64,000 nucleotides of DNA, taken from assembly GCF_014644555.1 (NCBI RefSeq), contig NZ_BMKX01000001.1:310001-374000 (forward strand), in the 5' to 3' direction. The notes under the pieces were generated by a model. The model did not search any database. It saw nothing but the letters and a program-made list of their open reading frames with translations, and was not told the origin of the DNA. The DNA is from Glutamicibacter ardleyensis (GTDB taxonomy: Bacteria; Actinomycetota; Actinomycetes; Actinomycetales; Micrococcaceae). Below, piece by piece: positions 1-10,200 of the stretch. Position numbers and translations under genes: made by a program. Every line of letters starts with the position of its first letter. The stretch's first letter is position 1.

Positions 1-1487
1 GAGGAACATTTACTGACGAGCATTCCAAAATCAAGAACGAGTGTAAGCAGATCGCCGACGATCTGGATCGAACAGAAGCACAAATCAAGACTTACATCAC
101 AAACCTTGAAACTAGTACCCTTCCCAATGGTGCTCTTAACACACAGCTTGTCACAGAACGAAACCTCATCATCGACAAGATAAAGCGTCTAGCCAGTTCG
201 CTTCGAGAGATCTCCAAAACAGCGCGACTCAAGTCGAGCAACCCTGAGGCCATGCTCACTGTGCCAACAATCGATTTGACAATGGTCGATCTTACTCCCA
301 TTCGTAACCTGCAAGCTCAATACGACGCACTCGTCCAGTCCTTCGGAGTCGTGCGGCAAGACGCAATTGACGAGCTCGAAAATAGGATCATCGCAGTTCA
401 TTCAGATGCGATTCTGTCTGCTCGATCAGATGCTACGGCCCGGCAAATTGAGATGAAGACAATCCAAGATCGTCTAGACGAAATCGAGTTGCGATTGACT
501 GAGATTGTAGATGCTGAATCAGATACATCCGAAATGGCCTCGCAAATCTCCAATACCCTCCGATTACATTTAGGTCGGGAAGACCTGGAAGTTCGCTCTT
601 CCGGCAAGGAATACTCGGTTCTCCGTCACGATAAGCCCGCCGAGTTCCTCAGCGACGGCGAAAGAAATGTCATTTCGTTTATTTACTTTTTGAAATCATT
701 AGACGACATTAAGTATGACTCTACTAAGAAGGTAGTCATCATCGATGATCCTGTAAACAGTCTAGATGGCGAAAATTCTGCCTCATGCGTGGCATTGATT
801 TCGAAAGAGCGAAAAAAGTGGTCACAAACAGTCCTTTTGACCCACAACTTTGATTTTTTGAAGTCAAGCATGCGGGCTTTGGGATCAGACGGACAGACGA
901 TCGACGAAATTAGATTGTTGCAGACGGGTCCAGTTTGGGATGAGACAGAAGAAAAAACTCAGTGGCGCCTTGAACCAATGACAGAAACGTTGCGGCTTTT
1001 CCCGAGCGAATATCACTATCTTTTCTGGAGCGTTGCATCGGCTGCTTCTGGCCTTGTTGATGCACATCACCTTATGGCACTGGGAAACGTAGGGCGTCGA
1101 TTACTCGAAGCGTTTCTTTCTTACAAGCGACCAGCCACTCCAGATCTCCGACAATCAGTGGAATCAGCTTGGACAGCCACCAAGTACGCAGATGAATTGC
1201 GACCCTTGGCAACACGTACCCTCACTGTTTTAAATCATCGTTCCCATGAACAAAGCCCTACGCCAGCCTCATCCAGCTGGGCTCCACTTACAGAAACTGA
1301 TTTCAAAGCACTCCTCTACACAATTAAGCACATTGATTCTGATCATTTTGAGCAAATGACGAGAGCGACTAACTTTGATAACCCACCTGTATCGGCTGAG
1401 TTCATTCGAGCTATGAGACCCTACAACCGGACAATAGGTGCTCTGACCCACGGCCAACTTGTGAAGATTCAGTCGTTGCTCCCCTAG
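1..1487 (+). CDS. AAA family ATPase, AAA_13 (RloC/PrrC-like), 5'-truncated by window edge
   Basis: The reading frame is open from the first bases (frame starting at base 3), so the N-terminus with the Walker A loop lies outside the window. What is visible is a charged, helix-rich stretch (likely coiled coil), then an ABC-type signature (FLSDGERNVISF), a Walker B (VVIIDDPVNSLD) and an H-loop-like segment (LLTHNFDFLK), followed by a C-terminal part containing NVGRRLLEAFLSYKRP. This order matches the AAA_13 family, which includes the RloC and PrrC anticodon nucleases and other defence or mobile-element ATPases. No nuclease domain can be assigned in the visible part. Base composition is clearly more AT-rich than the metabolic genes that follow, which suggests horizontal transfer. 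Family call is firm; biological role is unknown. Confidence 0.82.
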   Translation, partial: GTFTDEHSKIKNECKQIADDLDRTEAQIKTYITNLETSTLPNGALNTQLVTERNLIIDKIKRLASSLREISKTARLKSSNPEAMLTVPTIDLTMVDLTPIRNLQAQYDALVQSFGVVRQDAIDELENRIIAVHSDAILSARSDATARQIEMKTIQDRLDEIELRLTEIVDAESDTSEMASQISNTLRLHLGREDLEVRSSGKEYSVLRHDKPAEFLSDGERNVISFIYFLKSLDDIKYDSTKKVVIIDDPVNSLDGENSASCVALISKERKKWSQTVLLTHNFDFLKSSMRALGSDGQTIDEIRLLQTGPVWDETEEKTQWRLEPMTETLRLFPSEYHYLFWSVASAASGLVDAHHLMALGNVGRRLLEAFLSYKRPATPDLRQSVESAWTATKYADELRPLATRTLTVLNHRSHEQSPTPASSSWAPLTETDFKALLYTIKHIDSDHFEQMTRATNFDNPPVSAEFIRAMRPYNRTIGALTHGQLVKIQSLLP

Positions 1488-1922
1488 AACCAACGTCGAC
1501 TAAAGTTCGGGATCTCTTGTAAAGCAGCATTCGTGCAATTGTCTCGGGGCAATCCCACTTGCCGGGCAATTTTACGGGCTTTGGCTAGCGTTTCCATATT
1601 CACTGCCCGAAATGGTCCGGCGACGCAAGCGTCGAATAATCCACACTAATCGACGAGGGATCATTCTCCGGTTTTAGAGCACCGCGTAAGGATTCATGAG
1701 CATGCGCGCGTTCGGATTTCCGGTACCACTTTCGCGAATGACAAAGCCAGCCAAGTATGCGGGATGAATAGTGGGTCCGTATCGACAAACCCCAACTAGG
1801 CATCCCGGAGTGTCATGCTCGGGACCAAGGGCATCAGATGCGGGTTACCAACCGAACGGTCGGAAATTCTGCACAGCAGAAACCTAGAGCTTAGAAGTGT
1901 GAGACAGGGAACACTTGAACCT
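1488..1922. other. intergenic region, no confident gene
   Basis: Between the ATPase and the MFS gene no convincing gene is seen. A short minus-strand frame (about 1597 down to 1484, start METLAKARKIARQVGLP) overlaps the end of the ATPase gene and has a faint helix-turn-helix flavour; it could be the tail of a decayed gene. The MFS frame is open further upstream to 1815, but that extension has no family resemblance and is not counted as coding. Confidence 0.4.
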
Positions 1923-3227
1923 ATGACTTCACCCATCTCTGATAGCGTCGCCGGTTTGACCGGTCAGAATCACACGGACTCCGCCCCGTCTGCCGGCCCA
2001 AAGAAGCTGTCACAGCGCAAAGCTGTTCTTGCGATTCTGACCTGCTGGCTACTGGTGGTCTTTGATGGGTATGACTTGATTGTCTACGGTACTGTTCAGT
2101 CCTCATTGCTTGCTATGGATGATTGGGGTCTCACCCCAACGACCATGGGAACCATCGGCTCCCTGGCATTTGTAGGCATGATGATCGGCGCGCTTGGCGC
2201 CGGACGCCTCGCCGACGCGCTGGGTCGACGCCGTACCATTTTGGCCTGTGCCATGATCTTCTCCACCCTGACCATCTTGTGCGCCTTCGCGCCAAACCCT
2301 GTGGTTTTTGGACTGCTTCGTCTGTTGTCGGGTATCGGCTTGGGTGGACTGGTTCCGTCCGCGAACGCTATGGTCGCTGAGTTGGTTCCTGACCGCTGGC
2401 GCTCCACCATGGCTACTTTGATGATGTCGGGTGTTCCCATTGGCGGATCCATCGCTGCCATCACCGGAATTTGGGTTATCCCCGCCTTCGGCTGGGAGAT
2501 GATGTTCTTACTGGCAATTATTGCGCTGGTCGTGGTTGTTCCCATGGGCTTCCGCTACCTTCCAGAAACGCTTTCATTTGAGCACCGCAGCGGACCTGGC
2601 GCTCGTCGCAATTCCGGTTTCGGACAGATCCTGCGCGCACCGTATCTACGCGCCTCGGTGCTTTTTGCTGTCGCCTCGCTGGCAATTCTTTTTGCCTGGT
2701 ACGGATTGGGCACCTGGTTGCCGAGTCTCATGGAACAAGCAGGCTATGATTTGGGTTCCGCGCTGACCTTTGCGCTTGCGCTGAACCTCGGCGCCGTCGG
2801 CGGCTCCGTAATTACCGCTTGGGCCGGAGACCGCTTTGGCGCGTCACCATCCTCCGCTGTGGCCGCTCTCGTTGCCGGTATTGCCTTGGCTGTCATCATG
2901 ACCACTCCTCCGGTTGCTGTCGTCTATGCCATGCTGATCCTTGCAGGCGTAGGTACGCACGGCACAGCCGCATTGCTGATCGCAGCCGTTGCCAATCACT
3001 ACCCGGAACACCTGCGTGGCACGGCTCTTGGCTGGGCTATGGGCATGGGACGCATTGGCGCAGTCGCGGCACCTCAGGTCGGCGGCTTGCTTTTGGCCTC
3101 GGGGCTTGGCGTCAATTCGAACTTCCTCGTTTTCGCATTGGGTGCGGCCCTGGCGGCAGTGCTCTTCGGAGTCATCACCTTCCGCGTGAAACCAGTAGTT
3201 GGATCCGCGCCGCGAGCCGTGAAGTAA
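1923..3227 (+). CDS. MFS transporter, aromatic acid:H+ symporter (AAHS) type
   Basis: 434 aa, about 12 hydrophobic segments. The first helix carries the DGYDLIVYG motif typical of the AAHS family (PcaK, BenK and relatives), and the loop after helix 2 has the MFS signature GRLADALGRRRT. Such proteins import benzoate-, protocatechuate- or hydroxybenzoate-type acids with a proton. I chose ATG 1923, which follows a weak AGGGA-like element; the frame is open upstream to 1815, but that part lacks family features. It is a single-gene unit closed by a hairpin. The exact substrate cannot be read from sequence; other aromatic modules in the window fit an aromatic acid. Confidence 0.85.
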   Translation: MTSPISDSVAGLTGQNHTDSAPSAGPKKLSQRKAVLAILTCWLLVVFDGYDLIVYGTVQSSLLAMDDWGLTPTTMGTIGSLAFVGMMIGALGAGRLADALGRRRTILACAMIFSTLTILCAFAPNPVVFGLLRLLSGIGLGGLVPSANAMVAELVPDRWRSTMATLMMSGVPIGGSIAAITGIWVIPAFGWEMMFLLAIIALVVVVPMGFRYLPETLSFEHRSGPGARRNSGFGQILRAPYLRASVLFAVASLAILFAWYGLGTWLPSLMEQAGYDLGSALTFALALNLGAVGGSVITAWAGDRFGASPSSAVAALVAGIALAVIMTTPPVAVVYAMLILAGVGTHGTAALLIAAVANHYPEHLRGTALGWAMGMGRIGAVAAPQVGGLLLASGLGVNSNFLVFALGAALAAVLFGVITFRVKPVVGSAPRAVK

Positions 3228-3250
3228 CAAAATATTCGCTCCAGACCGCG

Positions 3251-3292
3251 GGTGGTCGCCTTCTTTCGGAAGGCGGCCACCACTTTCTGTTT
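3251..3292 (+). terminator. intrinsic terminator of the AAHS transporter gene
   Basis: Stem of about 13 bp with one G:T pair (3251-3263 against 3268-3281), TTTC loop, followed by CACTTTCTGTTT. It sits 23 bases after the stop codon. Confidence 0.75.
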
Positions 3293-3771
3293 AAGTAGTC
3301 GAGCACGTTGAGTCGTTTCCAAGCTCTAGTAGCTACGACATCGGAAAATCATGCTCAGCGCAGCCGCCCGAAATCTTAATCAAATGATTCGAATGGGCAG
3401 CCAGGCCCCACCCCACACGCTTCGAATTAGATTTTTGATCTCAGAATCCGATTGTTTCCGGGAATGAGACATCTGTTCTACGTACTCGGGCCACCAATAT
3501 CGTTACACGTTTGCCGTAGTCAGCTTATTTCTGAAAAGTTTCTGGGTGGATTATTCACACTTGGAAGATAATTCACAGCTAAACCCCGACGCGTCCGCGA
3601 TCCATGGTTTTGAATTTATGAAGTATGAGTTTCGTCCGCAGAATTTTATAAAAGATTTATTTGATAAGCACTTCCTTCAAGATAACGAAACGGTTACGCT
3701 CCTTATCGGCACACATCACCTCGATTGATCACCGAGATCAGTGCGCCCAAAACCCAACAAGGAGAACATTC
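3293..3771. other. long AT-rich intergenic region upstream of the protease
   Basis: About 480 bases with no credible gene. Short open frames here have no ribosome binding site in the right place and no recognisable composition. The region is AT-rich near 3600-3670 and probably holds the promoter of the secreted protease, but I cannot fix a clear -35/-10 pair. Confidence 0.4.
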
Positions 3772-5724
3772 ATGGCACGTTTTTCCCCTCTCAGGCGAAC
3801 CTTGGCCGTATCCGCGGCCGTGGCCATCGGCTTCGCCGGATTTGGAGCCGGCATCCTGCCTGCTTCAGCTCAGCCCATCAAGGTTCCGGCTGAAAAGTCC
3901 AACCCCGCACCAAACAGTGAGGCGACCGTCAAGATCGGACCTCCGGTAGCGGACGAGGCTTACGATCAGTTCATCGTTACTTACAAAGCCTCGGCACAGA
4001 ACGCTGGCAAGTCAGGACGAGCCAAAGCCTGGGGCAAGGCCGCTCAAGAGGCCGGAGTCTCCGTCAAGGAGCTACGCAGCATGGCAACTGGAAGCTTCGT
4101 GGTGAAATCCAACAAAGAACTCAAGGGCAAAGACGCCGATGCGTTCATGGAGGATATGGCCAAATCAGGTCTGATCGAGGCAATTGAACCCGATGCCATG
4201 ATGAAGATTTCGATGACTCCAAATGACACCAGATACGCTGAACAATGGCACTACAGCGGAACTAACGGCATGCGACTACCCTCGGCTTGGGACACCTCCA
4301 CGGGCTCCGGAAGCGTCGTTGCGGTACTTGATACCGGTATCACCTTGCACTCGGATCTGAACACGAACGTCCTGCCCGGCTACGATTTTGTTTCTAATGC
4401 CACCTCTGCGCGTGACGGCAACGGGCGAGATTCAAATGCACAAGATCAGGGCGACTGGTACGCAGCTGGTGAATGTGGCGGTAGCGATTCAGGCAACTCT
4501 TCATGGCATGGCACGCACGTGGCCGGCACCGTAGCCGCCGTCACCGACAACGGTAAGGGCGTTGCAGGAGTGGCACCGGATGCGAAGTTGCTTCCCGTGC
4601 GCGTCCTCGCCAAATGCGGAGGTAGCCTCTCAGATATCTCGGACGCCATCATTTGGGCCTCCGGCGGATACGTTCCAGGAGTTCCAACCAATACGAACCC
4701 CGCAGACACCATCAACATGTCCTTGGGCGGCGGCGGTGCGTGCGGCACCACCTATCAGGCAGCCATCGACACCGCGGTCTCACGAGGAACTTCGGTCATC
4801 GTGGCTGCCGGCAACGAAAGCCAGAACGCCTCAAATGTTCGCCCTGCCAACTGCTCCAACGTTGTTGTAGTGGCCGCGAGCAACCCCTCGGGCGGCCCTT
4901 CGTTCTATACCAATTACGGTTCAGCCATTGATGTGACGGCACCGGGCGGGGATACCAGATACGCCGGCCAAGGCGTACTTTCAACCATCAATACCGGTTC
5001 TACCACCCCATCGGCAGAGGGCTATGCCTTCTACCAGGGCACCTCAATGGCTACTCCACATGTGGCAGGCATGGTGGCCTTGATGAAATCAAAGTCCCCT
5101 TCACTGTCGCCTGCTCAGGTTGAAACGGCACTGAAAAATGGGACCCGGGCCATGCCAGCAGGCTGCAGCATCGGCTGCGGTACCGGGCTGGTTGATGCCG
5201 CGAAGATCATGAACGCACTTGGTGGGACCACTCCGGATCCCGATCCAGAGCCAGAGCCAGAACCAAGCGGCAACCTGCTGAAGAACCCGGGGTTTGAGGA
5301 CGGCTCGACCGGCTGGACCGCGAACCGGTCCGACACCTTCGAAACCGGTTCCGCAGCCCGCACCGGCAATGGACTAGCAGGCTTGAACGGTTGGGGAAAT
5401 TCCAACACCTACACCCTGGATCAGAAGGTAACCATCCCTTCTTCGGCATCCAGCGCGGAGCTGAAGTTCCATCTGCGGGTACTTACGGACGAGACAACGA
5501 CTTCCTACGCCTACGACAAGATCAGCGTCCAAGTAATTGATGGATACGGAACTTACAACATGGGCAGCTGGTCAAATTTGGATGCCGGTACGTCCTATCA
5601 GGAACGCACCGTCAACCTGAATAATTTCCGCGGCAAGACGGTCACCCTGCGCTTCAAGGGGGTTGAAGATTCAGCCAAGGCAACGGTGTTCCGCATCGAT
5701 GATGCCTCGGTGAGCGCTAACTAA
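3772..5724 (+). CDS. secreted subtilisin-like serine protease (S8 family)
   Basis: 650 aa. A signal peptide (RR near residue 8, hydrophobic 11-30, cleavage likely after ASA at 33) is followed by a propeptide of I9-inhibitor type (about 60-145), the S8 domain (about 160-485), a Pro/Asp/Glu linker (487-498) and a C-terminal beta-rich domain (about 500-650) resembling carbohydrate-binding or CBM_4_9-like modules. The catalytic triad is visible: D187 in VLDTG, H246 in HGTHVAGT and S425 in GTSMATPHVAG, with oxyanion N348 in AAGN. ATG 3772 is preceded by AAGGAGAAC. The frame is open upstream to 3661, but that extension would bury the signal peptide. Expected to be exported and to degrade proteins outside the cell. 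The gene stands alone and ends in a very long palindrome. Confidence 0.95.
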   Translation: MARFSPLRRTLAVSAAVAIGFAGFGAGILPASAQPIKVPAEKSNPAPNSEATVKIGPPVADEAYDQFIVTYKASAQNAGKSGRAKAWGKAAQEAGVSVKELRSMATGSFVVKSNKELKGKDADAFMEDMAKSGLIEAIEPDAMMKISMTPNDTRYAEQWHYSGTNGMRLPSAWDTSTGSGSVVAVLDTGITLHSDLNTNVLPGYDFVSNATSARDGNGRDSNAQDQGDWYAAGECGGSDSGNSSWHGTHVAGTVAAVTDNGKGVAGVAPDAKLLPVRVLAKCGGSLSDISDAIIWASGGYVPGVPTNTNPADTINMSLGGGGACGTTYQAAIDTAVSRGTSVIVAAGNESQNASNVRPANCSNVVVVAASNPSGGPSFYTNYGSAIDVTAPGGDTRYAGQGVLSTINTGSTTPSAEGYAFYQGTSMATPHVAGMVALMKSKSPSLSPAQVETALKNGTRAMPAGCSIGCGTGLVDAAKIMNALGGTTPDPDPEPEPEPSGNLLKNPGFEDGSTGWTANRSDTFETGSAARTGNGLAGLNGWGNSNTYTLDQKVTIPSSASSAELKFHLRVLTDETTTSYAYDKISVQVIDGYGTYNMGSWSNLDAGTSYQERTVNLNNFRGKTVTLRFKGVEDSAKATVFRIDDASVSAN

Positions 5725-5730
5725 GCCACA

Positions 5731-5776
5731 ACAAGTTTGGGGTTGTTCGCCAGCTGGCGAACAACCCCAAACTTGT
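5731..5776. terminator. perfect 46-bp palindrome, bidirectional terminator
   Basis: Bases 5731-5753 are exactly complementary to 5754-5776 with no spacer (the hairpin must open at CAGCTG). It lies between the convergent protease and dioxygenase genes, so it most likely stops transcription from both sides. There is no T-run on the plus side. Confidence 0.7.
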
Positions 5777-5812
5777 GTCGGTGACTACACAACCGCCGCT
5801 GGAAACCAGCTT

Positions 5813-6610
5813 TTAGGTGAGCGTCCAGGATCGTTTGGACAGGCCGTACCAGAAGCCGTCGATGGCAGTCTTCGCATCGATGCCACCGGATGCATAAGCG
5901 GCACCGAGCGAAACGTAGAGCGGAGCCCAGTGCTCGGAGCGCGGGTGTGCCTCACGAGCGGCCGGGGCCTTATGCATGAAGTCGAGGATCGAGTCCACAT
6001 CCCCGCGCGCCATTGCCTCTTCGGCCCAGTGATCAAATTCGCTGGATGCGCTCGGTGGGGTGGTATCGGCGCCCGCGGCAGGATTGAACCAGCGCAGGTT
6101 GTGGGTGGTGAAGCCGGAGCCGACAATGAGGGTTCCACGTTCACGCAAGGGAGCCAATGATTTGCCCAGCTCAAAGAGCCCTGCCGGATCCAGTGTCGGC
6201 ATGGACATCTGCACCACCGGAACATCAGCCTCCGGGAACATTTCTTTGAGCGGAACATAAGCACCGTGATCCAGTCCGCGGCTCTCGTCACGTTCCACGT
6301 GGTGACCGTGAGTGGCGGTCAGCCGTTCCACTTCAAGAGCAAGGTCCGGAGCCATGGGCGCGTCATAGCGAACATCATAGTATTTCTGCGGAAAACCCCA
6401 GAAGTCGTAAACCAGCTCGTTTTTCTGCGTTGTTGCACTGAGCGTGACCGGAGCATTCTCCCAGTGCGCGGAGATCATGAGAATATCTTTGGGCTTATTA
6501 ATGGTGTTTGACCAGTCGGCCAGCTCGCTGGTCCACCGGGCATCGTCGGCCAGCGGCGGGGCGCCGTGGCTCAGGAATAAGACTGGGGGAAGTTCTGCTG
6601 GCTGTGTCAT
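5813..6610 (-). CDS. DODA-type extradiol ring-opening dioxygenase (LigB superfamily, YgiD-like)
   Basis: 265 aa from MTQPAELPPV; an upstream in-frame ATG at 6625 would add five residues, and neither has a clear Shine-Dalgarno. Conserved metal and catalytic histidines of the class III LigB fold are visible in LFLSHGAPP, ISAHWENAP, GSGFTTHNLR and SEHWAPLYV. Family members (4,5-DOPA dioxygenase, YgiD) open catechol rings with non-haem metal and O2. The gene is divergent from a MarR-family regulator about 140 bases away, an arrangement common for enzymes that remove catechols or quinones. The physiological catechol is unknown. Confidence 0.85.
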   Translation of the reverse strand: MTQPAELPPVLFLSHGAPPLADDARWTSELADWSNTINKPKDILMISAHWENAPVTLSATTQKNELVYDFWGFPQKYYDVRYDAPMAPDLALEVERLTATHGHHVERDESRGLDHGAYVPLKEMFPEADVPVVQMSMPTLDPAGLFELGKSLAPLRERGTLIVGSGFTTHNLRWFNPAAGADTTPPSASSEFDHWAEEAMARGDVDSILDFMHKAPAAREAHPRSEHWAPLYVSLGAAYASGGIDAKTAIDGFWYGLSKRSWTLT

Positions 6611-6751
6611 GAATTCAGCATACATGAATATAGTTGAAGGTTAAAGCTTTTTCTTTGTTGCCTAAGATACGGCTCGTCGCAATTCGGATCCAGAGTCTTA
6701 GTAGCGAGTAAATTGTCAACGGTGGGCTCACTGATCACTAGACTAGAAGCC

Positions 6752-7195
6752 ATGCACGATGAAAAGCTGCTTAACCTGGTGGAAAAAGAATTCACTGCCA
6801 CATTGCTTCGCGCCCGGCAATCGCTCCGCGATCGCGCGAGATCTATCCACCCAGATCTTCAAGCACCCGGCTACCGAATCCTCGCGTTTTTGATCCACAA
6901 CGACGCCCAGCAACAAGGTGTTCTTGCCGAGCACCTTGAGCTGGATAAGGCCACTATCTCCCGGATGGTTAAACAGCTTGAAACCATGGGTCTAATTACA
7001 CGTACCCCGGACCCTGCCGATGGACGCGCCCAGCTGGTCTCAATCACCCCTAGCGCGCAGGAGGCGTGGAAGGTCAGCGGCCACACCCTGCGCACCCGGC
7101 TTCACAGTCGCCTGTCCGAATGGGACGAAGCAGACGTACGCCGCTTCGCAGACCTATTGCACCGAATGAATGAAGACCGAGAAGTCGGCAGCTAG
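6752..7195 (+). CDS. MarR family transcriptional regulator
   Basis: 147 aa winged-helix protein. The recognition part (QQQGVLAEHLELDKATISRMVKQLETMGLITR) followed by the wing (TPDPADGRAQLVSITP) is the classic MarR pattern. ATG 6752 was chosen; a TTG at 6713 would add 13 residues. It is divergent from the DODA dioxygenase and probably represses it and itself in response to an aromatic or quinone ligand. The intergenic DNA contains AGTTGAAGGTTAAAG near 6628-6645 but no strong palindrome. It converges on the SNF2 helicase with only 6 bases between stop codons. Confidence 0.85.
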   Translation: MHDEKLLNLVEKEFTATLLRARQSLRDRARSIHPDLQAPGYRILAFLIHNDAQQQGVLAEHLELDKATISRMVKQLETMGLITRTPDPADGRAQLVSITPSAQEAWKVSGHTLRTRLHSRLSEWDEADVRRFADLLHRMNEDREVGS

Positions 7196-7201
7196 AAGTC
7201 C

Positions 7202-10200
7202 TTACTCAAGCAACGCAAGGAAGTCATCGGTATCCAAAGTGGTTGCCGAGGCCATCTGATCCGAATCTCCCAGTACATCGTTAAAGAGCTGGGTTTTCTT
7301 AGCTTGCAAAGCCAAAACCTTGTCTTCAATCGTGTCCTTGGCAACCAACCGGTAAACATAGACCGGCTTGTCCTGGCCGATACGGTGCGCCCTGTCGATA
7401 GCTTGGGCTTCTGCCGCCGGGTTCCACCACGGATCCAGCAAAATGCAGTAGTCAGCGGCGGTCAGATTGATACCAAACCCACCAGACTTCAGCGAGATGA
7501 AGAAGACCGGGAATTTACCGGCACCAAAGTCCTCAATCAGCTGACGTCGCCTCGCACCGCTGGTGCTTCCATCCAAGTAACCGGTCTCAAAGCCAAGTCC
7601 GAGCGCTACCCCACGGGCCTTGGATAAGAACGAAGTGAATTGGCTGAAGACCAAGATCTTGTGCCCCTCGGCCACAGCGTCTTCCAGCAAAGATTGCAGA
7701 AGCTCCAGCTTGGCGCTTGGCCCGTTGCCTTCATCTACCAGCGAAGGATCCAACGCGAGCTGGCGCAGCAAAGTCAGCGACTGCAAGATTTTGAAACGGT
7801 TGGAATCAACATCTTGGACTAGTCCCAAAACTTCTTGTCGCACCCGCTGAAAGCGCCGGTCATAGGCTTTGCGGTGTGCCGGTTCCAACTCGACGTGGAT
7901 GACCTGTTCGGTCTTCGCCGGAAGATCCTTGGCTACCTGGTCCTTGGTGCGGCGCAACACAAATGGGCGCAAGCGTTTCTTCAGCCGCTGCATACGCGAA
8001 CCATCGCCGGAAGCGATGGGTTTGGAGTAGTTATCCTTGAATGCTTTCAGTCCTCCCAGGAGCCCGGGCGCGGCCAGAGACGTCAACGCCCAAAGTTCCA
8101 AGAGGTTATTTTCCACCGGGGTGCCGGTGACCACAAATTTGCAAGGGATCTGAATTTGGCGGACCTGCTTGTATCCCTTAGAGACATGGTTTTTCACCAT
8201 CTGCGCCTCATCCAGGATCAGTACCGAGAAACCCAGATCCTCAAACTGCTCAAAATCCAATCGGAAAATTGCGTAGCTAGTCACTACCAGCTGCGCTTCC
8301 CTCACTACTTCGGCCACGCTGCTGCGCCGCTTGGTGCTCGTTTCGCCCAACGCTACCGTGCTCAATTGCGGGGTGAATTTCTCCGCCTCGCTCGCCCAGT
8401 TGCCAACAACCGAGGTCGGTGCGACCACCAGATATTTGGCCTGCGGATCTTCAATGCGCGCCTTGTCCAAGGCGGCTAATAGCTGAACAGTTTTGCCCAG
8501 CCCCATGTCGTCGGCCAGCACCCCGCCGAGCTGATGACGACGCAAGAAGTCCAACCAGTTCAGTCCTTGCTGCTGATAATCGCGCAAGGTTGCGGTGAAA
8601 CTTTCGGGAACCTCAACATGCTCGGGACCTTGCGCACCGGTCAGTTTCGCCATGGCGGCGAGCCACTCATTTTCTTGCGCTTCAATAATTCCCAGGGCAA
8701 GAAGTTCCTGCCACCAATCAATGCTCAGACGGTGCATCCGCACCCCGGAGGTGGTGCTCTGCGCTAGCTCGCCGGCCTCTGAGATCAGTTGCCGCAGGGC
8801 ATGGAATTCTTCGCCATTGATGGGGACAACTTGGGCATCTTCCAACACCAGGTAGTCGTCCCCGGCGCTGAGCGCACTAAACAGTTCGACAAAGGGAATC
8901 TGACGTTCGGCAAGCTTGATATCGACGTTCAAGTCGAACCAATCATTGCTCGCTTCGCCCACACCAATGTTGACTACCGCTTGGCCTGGGGCCATCCGAT
9001 AGTCTGGGACCGCGTTTTGCTCATCAACTTGTACGTCCGGGTGTTCGCGCAACAATGGCAAAGTGTCCAGCACAAAGTCGATGCTCGCACTCAAATTCAG
9101 CTGCAAAGACGCGAAACTTCCCGTACTGCTCTGAATCAACGGGTGTTCGGTTCCCACCTTGTCCAAAACGCTGTGCAGGATCTCTTGTTCCACGGCACGC
9201 TGCCTTGGACCAGCGTCGGTGTAGTGCCAGGAGAATTCACCGGTCAGTTCGTTGAGCGAGTGACGTAGTTGAAGCTTCAGCACCGGACGGGAAGGCTCTG
9301 GTACTTGGTAGCTTCCATCAGAGCTGTCTAGCGGCGCCACTCGGCGCACGCGTGGCATGAAGAGGTGGTTGAACTCGGGGATCTGGTCTCTAGGGATCTG
9401 TACTGGACCGTTGCGGACCAGCTCAATGAGTTCGTTGGTAATCGCCGGTTCAAAACAAGCCAGGTGTAAACTTTTGGCCTTCTCCGGGTTTCCCTCGCAG
9501 AAGATCGCTGCTGCTGGTGGCGTTCCGACGGCGATCATCGAGGTCGGAAATCCTTCGGGAGCCACAATTTTTGGTTCCAGCCTTAGGCCCTGATCATCTT
9601 CTATGAAATTCACCAGCCCCTGTGCGGGTGCCAGCGGGAAGTTGATCGGTTCTTTGGTTTTTGCTGAAACCACGCTCACACCCGAATCACGGATGCTTTT
9701 CAGGATACGACCTAGTTCTTCTCCGGGCAGCATATTCAGCGTCACCCAGTCGTTGCCCCAGTGATCGTAATAATGGGATTCGCTCATGCGCAGTGAGATC
9801 CCATGAAGATCCATCATGACTCGGCGTTGGGTGGCATCAAATCTTTTGTCGTACGCCAGGTGGCTCCAGGAGACGCCGCTTTGCACCCACGGCGATCGAA
9901 TGCCCGGTTGCGCGGGACGCACCTTCACATCATAGGCATCGTGCTTACGATATTTTTCGTGGACTATCGAGACCAGCAGGCCAAGCGGGATCGTTTCAAT
10001 CTCTGTTTCCAGCGCCGGCAATAACGCATGCAATGAACGCTGCCAGTGTGGCACCGGGCGTGGGCTGTCTCCGTCGTGTTCCTCCAGCTTTGGGTCATCG
10101 TTGACCGTCAGTTCTTCGTCCGGGTTTCGGGTGAGATACAGTCCCAGCGCGGCTACGTGTTTGCAGGGCCCTTCCAATTCCTTGGCCGTGCAGTTAAACC

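Noticed and set aside
3546-3728. 60-codon frame upstream of the protease
   Set aside because: AT-rich, no ribosome binding site, no conserved features; more likely untranslated upstream DNA.
7835-8479. Plus-strand 214-codon frame opposite the SNF2 gene
   Set aside because: Lies opposite conserved helicase motifs; composition is that of a complementary-strand shadow.
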